Position numbers and translations under genes: made by a program. From assembly GCF_026870155.1 (NCBI RefSeq), contig NZ_CP113975.1, positions 2,232,001 through 2,296,000 on the forward strand: a stretch of DNA of 64,000 nucleotides, given 5' to 3'. The stretch is from Flavobacterium marginilacus (lineage in GTDB: Bacteria; Bacteroidota; Bacteroidia; Flavobacteriales; Flavobacteriaceae). Shown here piece by piece: positions 8,061 through 16,890 of the stretch. The notes beneath the pieces are model-generated. The model saw only the letters and a list, made by a program, of their open reading frames with translations, did no database searches and was not told where the DNA came from. Each line of letters opens with the position of its first letter. The stretch's first letter is position 1.

Positions 8061-8489
8061 ATGGGATTATATTTTGAAAGATTAAGTTTGAGGATTACTT
8101 TCGCTTCAAAAAAACAATTGAAATTACTGCTCTCCATAAGCTTAACAATCATCTTGTTTCTAAATTTATTTAGTAGTGCATTCGTGTACACACTATTCAA
8201 AATCAACCAAGACGAAATTGCCAAAACACTTTGTGTATTGAGAGAACAAAAAAACAATACCTGTAATGGAAATTGTGTTTTAAAAGCAGAATTAAAAAAA
8301 CAAGCCGAAAAAGAAGAGAAAAACACCACTCTTTTAAAAGAAAAAATAGAGAGTATTTATACGATTACTGAAAACGAATACAACCTTCCCTTTATTAAAC
8401 TTCCGTCGATAACTAAAATATCGATTTTCTGTAAAATTGCAAAAACAAAATCCATTTTTTTTACTATTTTTCGTCCACCAATTGCATAA
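8061..8489 (+). CDS. Small membrane-anchored protein with C-x9-C-x3-C motif (family copy 1)
   Basis: This 142-residue protein has one N-terminal hydrophobic helix (residues 20-46), then INQDEIAKTLCVLREQ, CNGNCVLKAELKK and an acidic/basic helix, and ends FRPPIA. Cysteines are at 58, 68 and 72. The protein encoded at 25960-26343 has the same layout with INQDYIAKNLCVNR and CYGKCVL, identical cysteine spacing and an HPPKMA end, so both belong to one family that I cannot name. The C-x9-C-x3-C set could bind a metal or haem. Neighbours are the haem c cytochrome operon (divergent) and a TonB receptor downstream. The other copy sits beside SCO1, so a copper link is possible. Confidence 0.7.
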   Translation: MGLYFERLSLRITFASKKQLKLLLSISLTIILFLNLFSSAFVYTLFKINQDEIAKTLCVLREQKNNTCNGNCVLKAELKKQAEKEEKNTTLLKEKIESIYTITENEYNLPFIKLPSITKISIFCKIAKTKSIFFTIFRPPIA

Positions 8490-8658
8490 TTATAGTATTT
8501 AATTACCATTTCAAATATCTTGAAATGTAACTTTTGTTGGCTTTTTGCGAACAAAACAATTATTAATATTTATAATTATCAAAATGAAATCACAGATTGC
8601 TACGCCTGTTCGCCAATATGGCTCGGGTCACGAATTCCGCTTACAAAATAAAGTAAGT

Positions 8659-10974
8659 ATGAGTAAATATATACTTTTCGTCCTAATTTTTATTGGGCAA
8701 TTTTCCTTTTCACAAAACATAACAGGAACAATCAAATCTCAAGCTGGCCAAGTGGTGCCTTTTGCCAATGTTAGTGTGCTTAATAGTGCTACTGGAACGG
8801 TTGCCGACAAAGAAGGCAATTTTAGTCTAAACCTAAAAAAAGGCAATTATCAAATTCAGGTTACTGCCGTAGGTTTTGCATCAAAAGTGCAACAACTTAA
8901 AGCTACAGACCAATCACAAACGGTTGAAGTAACGTTATCAGCCAATACACAAGCATTGGACGAAGTTATAGTTACTGCCGATAAAGTTGAAACAAACATA
9001 CAAAAAACACCAATAGCCATCACTTCTTTAAATGCCAAGCAGTTAGAAAATTACCGAGTATGGACTATCACCGACCTTACTGCATTGGCTCCGAGTACTT
9101 TTACGGTAGAACACGGAAATACCACAGGGTCTAATTTTTTAAATATTCGTGGTGCTATGGGCTTTTCAAATGACCAAGCAGTGGCTACTTATGTCGATGG
9201 CGTTTATCAATTTGATTATTTTTCTGCACCGCTCAATTTCAGTAATATAGAGAGAGTAGAAATTTTACGTGGACCACAAGGAACGCTCTATGGCAGAAAT
9301 GCCTTTGGAGGTGTACTCAATGTCATTACTAAAAGACCTATAAACCAAACAAGCGGATTTGCCACAATGGATTTTGGCAATTATGGGCAACAGCGTTATA
9401 GTGTAGGTTTTAACGCACCACTAATAAAAAATAAATTATTTGTGAATGCAGGTTTGCAATCCAACGCTCGTGGCGCTATTTATTCAAACCCTACATTAAA
9501 CACCCAAGATTTCGACCACCACAACGCATATACCGGAAATGTGAACCTAAAATATCTTGTATCGGATAAATGGACAATCGATTGGAATACTAGGTATGAA
9601 AACGACAAAGACAAGGGTGGATACCCTTGGGCAGCTACCTATGAATCGGCAATTGCCAACCCTTATACGGCTTTCGGAAATTGGGATAATACCGAACGCA
9701 GAACCAATTTCAACACGGATTTAGCAGTAAAATATTATGGAAAGGACTTTAATTTTACATCTATTTCTTCTTTTGTAGATTATCATATTTGGATTCCGGG
9801 AAGATTTGATTTTGATTTTACTGCTGACCGACTTATTAGTGGTACCACTTGGTCAAAACAAAATCAATTGACGCAGGAATTTCGCTTTTCTTCTCCTGCA
9901 AATGCCGGTAAGTTAAAATGGACTGCAGGTTCTTATTTATTCGGAGAGAAATCCAAGAATGGTAGCACTACTTATTTTGATGAAGACTATGCATTATTTG
10001 ATCCTAATGCTCCTTATTCTTCTATCAGCAATGGCAAAAGAGATGCTTATGGCGTGGCGTTTTTTGGGCAAGCTACTTATGCTTTTACACCAAAATTTGA
10101 TGTTACTGTTGGTGCCAGATATGATATAGAGCACCGAGAACTTACTCAAAACTCCGAGTTTGAAAAAGATGGTGTCGTAATGCCTGTAACCGAGGATAGT
10201 ACTGTTAAGAAAACTTTTAACGCCTTTACACCAAAAGTTATTTTGAGCAACAGATTGACCGAGAATACTATGGTTTATGGATCTTATGCAAAAGGATTTA
10301 GAGTAGGAGGATTTAATTTTGGCAGTACGACGAACCCAACTTACAAACCTGAAAATTCAGATAATTATGAAATAGGTACCAAAAACAATTTGTGGAATAA
10401 TAAATTAAAATTAAACCTGACCGCATTTTATTTTCAGCAAAAAGACCAACAGGTATCTACCTCACAAGACGGTGTAAACTATGCTACGCTAAATGTTGGC
10501 GATATGGATAATTACGGATTAGAATTAGAAACATCTGTAATTCCTGTCAAAAATTTGCAAATAGATTGGACAGCCAGTACTTCGCATAGCGAATACAAAA
10601 AACTGGAACTTTTTGATGCAGCTACCAATACTGTAATAGATTATAAAGGTAACAAGGCAATTAATAATCCTGCGGTGCTGTCTATGTTTGCCGCTCAATA
10701 TGATGTGCCTTTTTCTAAATCATCTCAAAACTTCAAAGCATTTATAAGAGGAGAATATAAATATGTAGGAGAATATAAATTGGATTTTGTAAATGCTTAC
10801 CACCAGGGTTCTTATAATATGCTCAATGCCAGAGCGGGTATTACCAGTAAGCATTTAGACATTGCATTGTGGGCACGTAACCTAACCGATGTGCGTTATA
10901 TGGCTTTTGGTTACGGAGCTTATATGATGGGGACTCCAAGAATGTGGGGTGTAACATTGACAGGGAAATTCTAA
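8659..10974 (+). CDS. TonB-dependent outer-membrane receptor with carboxypeptidase-like N-domain
   Basis: This protein of about 771 residues has a signal peptide (MSKYILFVLIFIGQFSFSQ), a CarboxypepD_reg-like domain (ITGTIKSQAGQVVPFANVSV), a TonB box region (LDEVIVTADK), a plug domain with RGPQGTLYGRNAFGGVLNV, and a beta-barrel ending in VTLTGKF with a terminal aromatic residue. An upstream in-frame ATG at 8584 (and one at 8545) would add a polar stretch before the signal peptide, so 8659 is preferred. It imports an unknown ligand in a TonB-dependent way. It is followed by two lipoproteins of the isonitrile-hydratase-like DJ-1 group, after a hairpin at 10984-11011, which hints at a shared substrate. 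Confidence 0.9.
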   Translation: MSKYILFVLIFIGQFSFSQNITGTIKSQAGQVVPFANVSVLNSATGTVADKEGNFSLNLKKGNYQIQVTAVGFASKVQQLKATDQSQTVEVTLSANTQALDEVIVTADKVETNIQKTPIAITSLNAKQLENYRVWTITDLTALAPSTFTVEHGNTTGSNFLNIRGAMGFSNDQAVATYVDGVYQFDYFSAPLNFSNIERVEILRGPQGTLYGRNAFGGVLNVITKRPINQTSGFATMDFGNYGQQRYSVGFNAPLIKNKLFVNAGLQSNARGAIYSNPTLNTQDFDHHNAYTGNVNLKYLVSDKWTIDWNTRYENDKDKGGYPWAATYESAIANPYTAFGNWDNTERRTNFNTDLAVKYYGKDFNFTSISSFVDYHIWIPGRFDFDFTADRLISGTTWSKQNQLTQEFRFSSPANAGKLKWTAGSYLFGEKSKNGSTTYFDEDYALFDPNAPYSSISNGKRDAYGVAFFGQATYAFTPKFDVTVGARYDIEHRELTQNSEFEKDGVVMPVTEDSTVKKTFNAFTPKVILSNRLTENTMVYGSYAKGFRVGGFNFGSTTNPTYKPENSDNYEIGTKNNLWNNKLKLNLTAFYFQQKDQQVSTSQDGVNYATLNVGDMDNYGLELETSVIPVKNLQIDWTASTSHSEYKKLELFDAATNTVIDYKGNKAINNPAVLSMFAAQYDVPFSKSSQNFKAFIRGEYKYVGEYKLDFVNAYHQGSYNMLNARAGITSKHLDIALWARNLTDVRYMAFGYGAYMMGTPRMWGVTLTGKF

Positions 10975-10983
10975 AAAATATTG

Positions 10984-11011
10984 GGAGTTGGTAAAATATT
11001 TTGCCAACTCC
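10984..11011 (+). terminator. Hairpin between TonB receptor and DJ-1 lipoprotein genes
   Basis: GGAGTTGG at 10984-10991 pairs with CCAACTCC at 11004-11011 around a TAAAATATTTTG loop that is itself partly paired. Only a short A-rich stretch follows, with no long T run, so it may be a partial terminator, an mRNA-stabilising hairpin or an attenuator that lowers expression of the genes after the receptor. Confidence 0.5.
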
Positions 11012-11029
11012 ATTAAAAAAATAACGATT

Positions 11030-11917
11030 ATGAGAGCCATTTTTATAAATCTAATGCTACTGACATTATTGTTTGGATGTAAAGAAAATGACAATAACGA
11101 TGCTCCTAAAAAAATAGAGAAACTATCGGAAAACGATAAAGTTATAAAGTCAAAAATTACCGATACCATTACCGCTGAAAATCATTCAGAAATAATGGAT
11201 ATGATTCTGGGTAAACCCAAACAACAGATAAAATCTATTGGAATTTTAGTTTATGATGGAGTTAATGATTTGGATTTTAGTGGTCCAAAATATGTTTTGG
11301 GACAAACAGGAAACAAAGTACAATTAATAGCTATAAAGCCTGGGAATGTTACAACGGTAATGGGAACGCAAATTGTTCCCAACACAACAATTGACCAAGT
11401 AAAACAGTTGGACATTTTGGTTATTCCTGGGGGATTCAAAGGAACTATTGAAGCGGCGTATAATGAAAAACTGCACGATTGGATTAGAATGATTGATAAA
11501 AATTCAAAATATACTTGTGGGGTTTGTACAGGGGTTTGGGTACTTGGTGCCACAGGATTATTAAAAGACAAATTCGCCGTTACCAATTGGTATAACGAAG
11601 ATAAATTCCTGGAAAAATACGGTGCAAAACCTGCACACAAAAGATATACCAATGATGGAAAATATTGGACATCGGCTGGAGTTACCGCAGGAATGGATAT
11701 GGCATTGGCAATTGTTAATGATAATTGGGGCGAAAAATACACCCAAGGTATAATGTTGGATATGGAATATGATCCACATCCGCCAATTGAAGGGGGAACT
11801 CCAGAAAAAACAGGTTTTTTAGTCGAATGGATGATGAATGCTATGTATGATGCAGGTGTAAACCCTATTGTTGACAGTCTGGAAAAGGTTAAAAAGAACA
11901 AACTAAAATATAAATAA
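11030..11917 (+). CDS. DJ-1/PfpI family lipoprotein, isonitrile hydratase-like (copy 1)
   Basis: A 295-residue protein with a lipoprotein signal (LLTLLFGC, Cys at 17), then a linker and a DJ-1/PfpI domain. Features match the InhA-like group: an acidic residue in LDFSGPKYVL, the PGG loop (LVIPGGF), the nucleophile elbow CGVCTG (Cys at about 166), NWY after the elbow, the SAGVTAGMDMALAI segment and the EYDPHPPIEGG tail. In InhA the Asp and Cys add water to isonitriles. Here the enzyme would sit on a membrane, facing the periplasm or surface. The start at 11030 gives a normal signal peptide; the upstream frame lies in a hairpin. It is 3 bp before its paralogue and likely shares the receptor operon. 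Confidence 0.85.
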   Translation: MRAIFINLMLLTLLFGCKENDNNDAPKKIEKLSENDKVIKSKITDTITAENHSEIMDMILGKPKQQIKSIGILVYDGVNDLDFSGPKYVLGQTGNKVQLIAIKPGNVTTVMGTQIVPNTTIDQVKQLDILVIPGGFKGTIEAAYNEKLHDWIRMIDKNSKYTCGVCTGVWVLGATGLLKDKFAVTNWYNEDKFLEKYGAKPAHKRYTNDGKYWTSAGVTAGMDMALAIVNDNWGEKYTQGIMLDMEYDPHPPIEGGTPEKTGFLVEWMMNAMYDAGVNPIVDSLEKVKKNKLKYK

Positions 11918-11919
11918 TT

Positions 11920-12726
11920 ATGAAATCACAGATTCACGAACTCCAAAAATTGAATAGAATTAGCGTGAGTAAAAAAATACTCTATGTGATTTTAGCATCA
12001 ATAACCTTGTTTAGCTGCAATAATTCTGCAAAAGAAAATCCAGAGCAAAAGCCCGCCACTCACGAAGAAATAATGAGCCGTTTGGATAAGCCAAAACTAA
12101 ATATCAAAACAGTTGGTATTTTGCTGTATGATAATTTTTCGACAATGGATGCAATGGGGCCCTATCAAGTATTAAGTGAAATGATGGGAACGCAGGTTTT
12201 TTTTGTAAGTAAGCACAAAGGAATTATAAAAAATAGTAGCGGAATAAAAATTCAGGTAGACCGTGATTTTTCGGACACTAAAAATCTTGACATTCTTCTT
12301 ATTCCGGGTGGAGGTACAGAAACATTATTACTTACAAAAGATACCGAAACTTTAGATTGGATAAGAAAAATTGATAAAACAACCCAATTTACAACAAGTG
12401 TTTGTAATGGTGCTTGGATACTTGGAGCCACAGGATTATTGAAAGATAAAAACGCAACAAGCCATTGGTACAATGCCAAAGAAATGCTAACAATGTATGG
12501 TGCCAATTTTCAACAAAAACGCTGGGTTAGAGATGGCAAATATTGGACTAGTGCAGGCATCACAGCAGGTATTGATATGAGTCTTGCCATTGTTCAGGAA
12601 GTTCGTGGCGATAACTATTTGAAAATAACAATGCTAGATTTAGAATATGATCCAAAACCACCATTACAAGGAGGTTCGGTAACAAATACCGACAAAGAAA
12701 CTGTAAAAATGATGAAAGAAATGTAA
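11920..12726 (+). CDS. DJ-1/PfpI family lipoprotein, isonitrile hydratase-like (copy 2, shortened by a stop)
   Basis: A 268-residue paralogue of the preceding gene. The lipoprotein signal is ITLFSC; the Asp is in TMDAMGPYQVL (about 77), the PGG loop is at about 129-131, the nucleophile Cys162 in VCNGAW, and the SAGITAGIDMSLAI and EYDPKPPLQGG motifs are present. A GTG at 11965 would give a shorter, more usual signal peptide; the ATG at 11920 begins with the same 15 bases as an ATG upstream of the receptor. The TAA at 12724 falls where copy 1 has Tyr in AMYDAGVNP, and the frame then continues 15 codons to TAA at 12774 (SMFGPVLDSIKKGK), so the C-terminus was probably cut by a point mutation. The active-site region is intact. 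Confidence 0.82.
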   Translation: MKSQIHELQKLNRISVSKKILYVILASITLFSCNNSAKENPEQKPATHEEIMSRLDKPKLNIKTVGILLYDNFSTMDAMGPYQVLSEMMGTQVFFVSKHKGIIKNSSGIKIQVDRDFSDTKNLDILLIPGGGTETLLLTKDTETLDWIRKIDKTTQFTTSVCNGAWILGATGLLKDKNATSHWYNAKEMLTMYGANFQQKRWVRDGKYWTSAGITAGIDMSLAIVQEVRGDNYLKITMLDLEYDPKPPLQGGSVTNTDKETVKMMKEM

Positions 12727-12902
12727 GATTCAATGTTTGGACCTGTATTGGACAGTATAAAAAAGGGAAAGTAAAATAGCTTCTTTAAAAGAGTAAAATA
12801 GTAGCGTAAAAATTTCAATCCGTATTGGAATAACTTTTCATTGTTATACCAAAATGAAAAAGTGCTTTCACTCTAATAAAATTATAATTATAAAATTACA
12901 AA

Positions 12903-15035
12903 ATGAAAAAAAAAATTTTTATCGCGGTGGCTTTAGTAGCTTCATTGCAAATTTATGCACAAGAAAAGGACAGCATAGAAAAAAAATATACCCTAATGGA
13001 CGAAGTGATTATTGAAGGAGTCCGAAAGTTTAAGGACGTTTCAAGCGAATTGGCTTCAAAACTTCCAATTAAAAATTTAGAAAATCCGCAGGTTACCGCT
13101 TCGGTTTCGCCACAGCTCATTAAAAATAGAAATTTTTACACTCAAGGCGAAATGCTACAAAATGCCACTGGTGTTGCCCCTAGCTGGGCAGGTATTTCCC
13201 CATATTATTCCATTAGAGGATTTCGTACGCGTTCGAGTTTCAGAAATGGGGTTAATGGTTATGTAGCATCTGATATAGATCCTGTCAGCTTAGCCCAGTT
13301 AGAGGTTATCAAGGGGCCAAGTGCCGTAATTTTCGGCGGCGGTGGGGCTACAATGATAACTTTTGGCGGACTCATTAATCGTATTACCGTAAAACCGCAG
13401 CATATGGCATTTGCCAATATTAGTGTGTCGGGTGGTTCTTATGATCTGCAAAGGGCAACAGTTGATATTAACAGTCCCCTTGACAAAGACGGGAAGATTC
13501 TAGCCAGACTAACCGGGGCTTATACTTACAAAGGCTCTTTTCAGGATCAGGGTTTTTCAAAAACTTTTTTTGCTGCTCCAAGTATTTCTTATCAGGTTAA
13601 TGATCAAATGAAGATTCAGCTGGATGCCGAAATTTTAAACAAAACGGCTACTAATAACCCACTGTACCAAGTGGCTTTAGGCAGTGCTAAATCGTCTGAG
13701 GAACTGAATTTGGATTACTTTCGTTCTTTCCAGGATAATACTGTAATTTTGAACAATAAGGCAGTAAATATTTATGGAAAAATTACTAATCAGCTTTCAC
13801 CAAACTGGAAATCTGAAACCAATTTAATTTCAGTTAATAATAAAACTCCAGGAGATTATATACGACTGCGATTGGATGATAACAGCCAAAATGTTACCCG
13901 AAGAGTGTACAGAATGTACCCGGAAAATATTACCAGCCAGCAAATTCAACAAGATTTTGTTGGAAATTTCAATATTGGAAAAATAAAAAACCGACTTGTT
14001 ACTGGAGTTGAATATTACCATTATCTCTATGCTATCAGTAGTAAATCTATGAATTTCACTAAAGTTCCAGCAACTGGAATTGATGGTCAAAATGCTCTTT
14101 TTAATAATGAATACATTGCTTCTCAATTGGCTTCAAAACCGTATGGAGAAAATTATAAGGCAGTTCAGGATCATTATTCATTTTATATTTCGGATGTTAT
14201 TAATCCCCTTGAGAATCTTAGCCTGATGTTGAGCGCAAGAATAAATCATATTGACAACAAAGGAACGCAGGATTTATTAACAGCCACCACAACTGCTGAT
14301 TACAAACAGACTGCTATTTCTCCAAAATTGGGAATTAATTATCAAATCATTCCTCAAAAAATTTCATTATTTGCTAATTATATGAATGGTTTTCAAGCCC
14401 AAGCACCTCAATCAGTAAATGGTGAGATGACCAATTTTCAGCCCGTTTATGGAAATCAATGGGAATCGGGAGTTAAAATATCTCTGCAAAAGAACTTATT
14501 GGATGCCGTTTTGAGTTATTATAGTATAGATGTAACCAATGTGGTAAGGCAAGATCCAAATAATACCGCCTCTTATTTACAAGATGGTGAGCAGCGTAGT
14601 AAAGGTTTTGAAGCTGATTTAGAATCAAATCCAATCAAAGGATTGTTTCTGCATACAGGTTTTGCTTATAACGACAGTGAACTTATCGTTTCAGATGCAC
14701 TTACTCAAGGTTTAAGACCTGTAGATGCGGGTCCTAAACTTTCCGGAACCTGGTACATCAATTATGCTCCGCAGTCAAAAAGTTTAAACGGTTTTTCTTT
14801 AGGCTTGGGCGGGAGTCATTATGGTAAAGACTTAATTATCAATAATACTAATGGTTCTTTTTCTACAGATGCTTACACCTTAATCAATTCTGTTTTAAGT
14901 TTTGAAAAAGCAGGATATGTTTTTTCTCTTTCTGCTAATAACCTGCTTAACGAGCACTATTGGTATGGAGGCCGTGGTATGATTACGCCAGGAATGCTGC
15001 GTGAGGTTATCTTATCTTTTAAATTGAAATTATAA
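12903..15035 (+). CDS. TonB-dependent siderophore receptor
   Basis: This 710-residue protein has a signal peptide (MKKKIFIAVALVASLQIYAQ), a plug with YYSIRGFRTRSSFRNGVNG and EVIKGPSAVIFGGGGATMITFGG, and a beta-barrel ending in LSFKLKL. The plug pattern and the C-terminal region (NNLLNEHYWYGG) resemble FhuE/FpvA-type ferric siderophore receptors. There is no carboxypeptidase-like extension, unlike the receptor at 8659. It would bring ferric chelates across the outer membrane with TonB-ExbBD energy. A PepSY-type membrane protein follows 21 bp later, which is a common iron-reductase pairing. No Fur box was identified. Confidence 0.9.
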   Translation: MKKKIFIAVALVASLQIYAQEKDSIEKKYTLMDEVIIEGVRKFKDVSSELASKLPIKNLENPQVTASVSPQLIKNRNFYTQGEMLQNATGVAPSWAGISPYYSIRGFRTRSSFRNGVNGYVASDIDPVSLAQLEVIKGPSAVIFGGGGATMITFGGLINRITVKPQHMAFANISVSGGSYDLQRATVDINSPLDKDGKILARLTGAYTYKGSFQDQGFSKTFFAAPSISYQVNDQMKIQLDAEILNKTATNNPLYQVALGSAKSSEELNLDYFRSFQDNTVILNNKAVNIYGKITNQLSPNWKSETNLISVNNKTPGDYIRLRLDDNSQNVTRRVYRMYPENITSQQIQQDFVGNFNIGKIKNRLVTGVEYYHYLYAISSKSMNFTKVPATGIDGQNALFNNEYIASQLASKPYGENYKAVQDHYSFYISDVINPLENLSLMLSARINHIDNKGTQDLLTATTTADYKQTAISPKLGINYQIIPQKISLFANYMNGFQAQAPQSVNGEMTNFQPVYGNQWESGVKISLQKNLLDAVLSYYSIDVTNVVRQDPNNTASYLQDGEQRSKGFEADLESNPIKGLFLHTGFAYNDSELIVSDALTQGLRPVDAGPKLSGTWYINYAPQSKSLNGFSLGLGGSHYGKDLIINNTNGSFSTDAYTLINSVLSFEKAGYVFSLSANNLLNEHYWYGGRGMITPGMLREVILSFKLKL

Positions 15036-15056
15036 AGCTTTATTTTTAAACTTAAA

Positions 15057-16151
15057 GTGAAAAAAATCACAAAAATATCATTTAAGATTCACAGTTACCT
15101 CGGATTAATTTTCGGGGTACTGTATCTTTTTTTCGGAATTTCGGGTGCATTACTGGTTTTTCAAAAAGAGATCGAATATTTCAATAACCCGCCAATGCAC
15201 TACTGTGCAAAGGGAAGCAATTCCATTTCATTAAACGAGATGTATCATAAAGTTTCAGAAAGGTATCCTGAAGCACGACAGATTATGCTGCATACTTTTC
15301 CAAGAAATACGTGTGATAGCTATGAATTTATGATTTATAATTATCAGGATAATGTGGCTCATAATTATCTCTACTGCTGTATGGTTGATCCTTATAGCGG
15401 GGAAATTATAAAAGAAGGCGATTTTAGCTCCTTTCATTCCCCATTTTTTCGCTGGCTCTATCTGGCGCACTATTCGCTTTTAATTGATAAACCAGGCAGA
15501 CTCATAACGGCTATTGCTGCAATTGCTTTATTGATAAACTTAATTACCGGTGTGATCATTTATCGTAAAAAAATATTTACTACACTTATATTCAAAGAGA
15601 AGTTAAATCGTAAATCTGCCAGAACCTTTAATTCATCGCTCCACAGGGCTATCGGCGTCTGGACTTTGATGCTTAATTTTATTCTGTTTTTTACCGGTTT
15701 CTGGATGAATAAAAGTCTTTTTTTACCCGCAGAATGGGAAATAACTCCCCAAAAAGAACAGCATTACAAGGTAAAAGCAAATATTGATCAAGTGATTAAA
15801 AATGCAAAGGAAATTCGGAATTTCAATCCAATAGCTGTAAAAATAGCTAATGATAAAAACACTGAAATAGTAGTAAGTGGTGAGTTTTCGGATACCAAAA
15901 ATCCGCTTTATTTTGGTAAAGGCAGTGACGTTTATTATGACCGTGATAGTGGAAATTGGCTAAAAACAATACGGATTGAAGAAAAAACATTTTCTGACCG
16001 TTTTTATTGGATGATGAAACAGCTTCACCGAGGTGATTATGATAATATTTTTATCAAAATTCTTTATGTATTTGCCGGGTTTAGTCCCGCAATCCTTTCC
16101 ATTACGGGATTTTTTCTTTGGAAAAGAAAAGGCAGAAAACAAAGGGATTAA
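15057..16151 (+). CDS. PepSY-associated transmembrane protein (iron-uptake reductase type)
   Basis: This 364-residue protein starts at GTG 15057 (KKITKISFKIHSYLGLIFG). It has the usual PepSY_TM layout: helix 1 with HSYLGLIFGVLYLFFGISG, a periplasmic domain, a helix near residue 155, HRAIGVWTLMLNFILFFTGFW, and a last helix near 335 (FIKILYVFAGFSPAILSITGFFLW). The conserved histidines (HSYLG, HYSLL, HRAIG, LHRG) would hold haem b. Such proteins reduce ferric siderophores in the periplasm. The 21-bp gap from the TonB receptor supports an operon. It is followed by a convergent terminator. Confidence 0.85.
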   Translation: MKKITKISFKIHSYLGLIFGVLYLFFGISGALLVFQKEIEYFNNPPMHYCAKGSNSISLNEMYHKVSERYPEARQIMLHTFPRNTCDSYEFMIYNYQDNVAHNYLYCCMVDPYSGEIIKEGDFSSFHSPFFRWLYLAHYSLLIDKPGRLITAIAAIALLINLITGVIIYRKKIFTTLIFKEKLNRKSARTFNSSLHRAIGVWTLMLNFILFFTGFWMNKSLFLPAEWEITPQKEQHYKVKANIDQVIKNAKEIRNFNPIAVKIANDKNTEIVVSGEFSDTKNPLYFGKGSDVYYDRDSGNWLKTIRIEEKTFSDRFYWMMKQLHRGDYDNIFIKILYVFAGFSPAILSITGFFLWKRKGRKQRD

Positions 16152-16241
16152 TGGTATAAAATCTGGTATTTATACTATTTCTTAAAGTACCTAAAATGTT
16201 TATCAAATACACAGTAGTTCGGTTTTCTATTTTTTACAAAT

Positions 16242-16279
16242 AAAAAAAGTGTGAGTTTATGTAAGCTCTCACTTTTTTT
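16242..16279. terminator. Bidirectional terminator between PepSY and YHS genes
   Basis: AAAAAAAGTG-T-GAG (16242-16255) pairs with CTC-T-CACTTTTTTT (16266-16279), with one T-T mismatch. A and T runs flank both sides, so it can end the plus-strand receptor/PepSY operon and the minus-strand YHS gene. Confidence 0.8.
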
Positions 16280-16333
16280 ATTTACATTTTTTAGGATAGT
16301 TTCAAAATTGTAAACGTTCCTGCTTTTTTTATT

Positions 16334-16612
16334 TTACTGCTTCGCCAAATATTCTTCTGGTTTCATCAAGAATTCGTTTTTGCACATTGTAGAACAAAAA
16401 CCATATAGTTTCCCTTTGTAATGTGTTGTGTCGCTTACGCCATATTTTGTAATATCCATTTTGCAATAGAAATCAATTTTGTTATCGTATTTCAATTGGT
16501 TGAGCGGATTTTTTGGCTCGATAACAGTTGTACTTTCTTTGACAACATTCTTTTCTTTTTTGTTGCAACTCCATAATATTGCAATACAAATAATTAAAAA
16601 TAGTTTTTTCAT
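16334..16612 (-). CDS. YHS-domain lipoprotein, putative metal-binding
   Basis: This 92-residue protein has a lipoprotein signal (MKKLFLIICIAILWSCNK, Cys at 16) followed by a short linker and a YHS-like domain: FYCKMDITKYGVSDTTHYKGKLYGFCSTMCKNEF. The CKMD and FCSTMC cysteines match the metal-binding pattern of YHS domains linked to copper or other soft metals. It would sit in the cell envelope. It lies just downstream of a superoxide dismutase fragment on the same strand, and near SCO1/SOD-type genes elsewhere in the window, consistent with a metal or oxidative-stress role. The metal is not known. Confidence 0.8.
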   Translation of the reverse strand: MKKLFLIICIAILWSCNKKEKNVVKESTTVIEPKNPLNQLKYDNKIDFYCKMDITKYGVSDTTHYKGKLYGFCSTMCKNEFLMKPEEYLAKQ

Positions 16613-16630
16613 TTTGAATTTATTTAGTGG

Positions 16631-16825
16631 TTATTTTCGTTTTGTTGCTTCGTAGTAATTGCTTACCTCGTTCCAATTGATAACATTCCAAATAGTTGAT
16701 AGATAATCAGCACGTTTGTTTTGGTATTTTAAATAATAAGCGTGTTCCCAGACATCAATGGCCAAAATAGGCATTCCTTCATTTTCGGCAACATCCATTA
16801 ATGGGTTATCCTGACTAGCGGCAAT
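16631..16825 (-). pseudogene. Superoxide dismutase C-terminal fragment
   Basis: The minus strand encodes about 60 residues matching the C-terminus of the superoxide dismutase at 24365-25033: [20 protein letters not shown], then [19 protein letters not shown], ending YYEATKRK. The catalytic Asp and His (DVWEH) are kept, but the N-terminal two-thirds, including the other two metal ligands, are missing and homology stops near 16825. No start codon in frame supports a gene. It is a remnant left by a deletion or recombination next to the HxlR gene. Confidence 0.88.
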
Positions 16826-16890
16826 ATGCCTAGTATAGGTTCAAATGATTAACTTGCGATTATTATGTTGAAAACCTTAATAATGGTTTA

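Noticed and set aside
10988-11029. Longer N-terminus for the first DJ-1 lipoprotein
   Set aside because: It begins inside a hairpin and would put 14 residues in front of a clear lipoprotein signal; ATG 11030 fits better.
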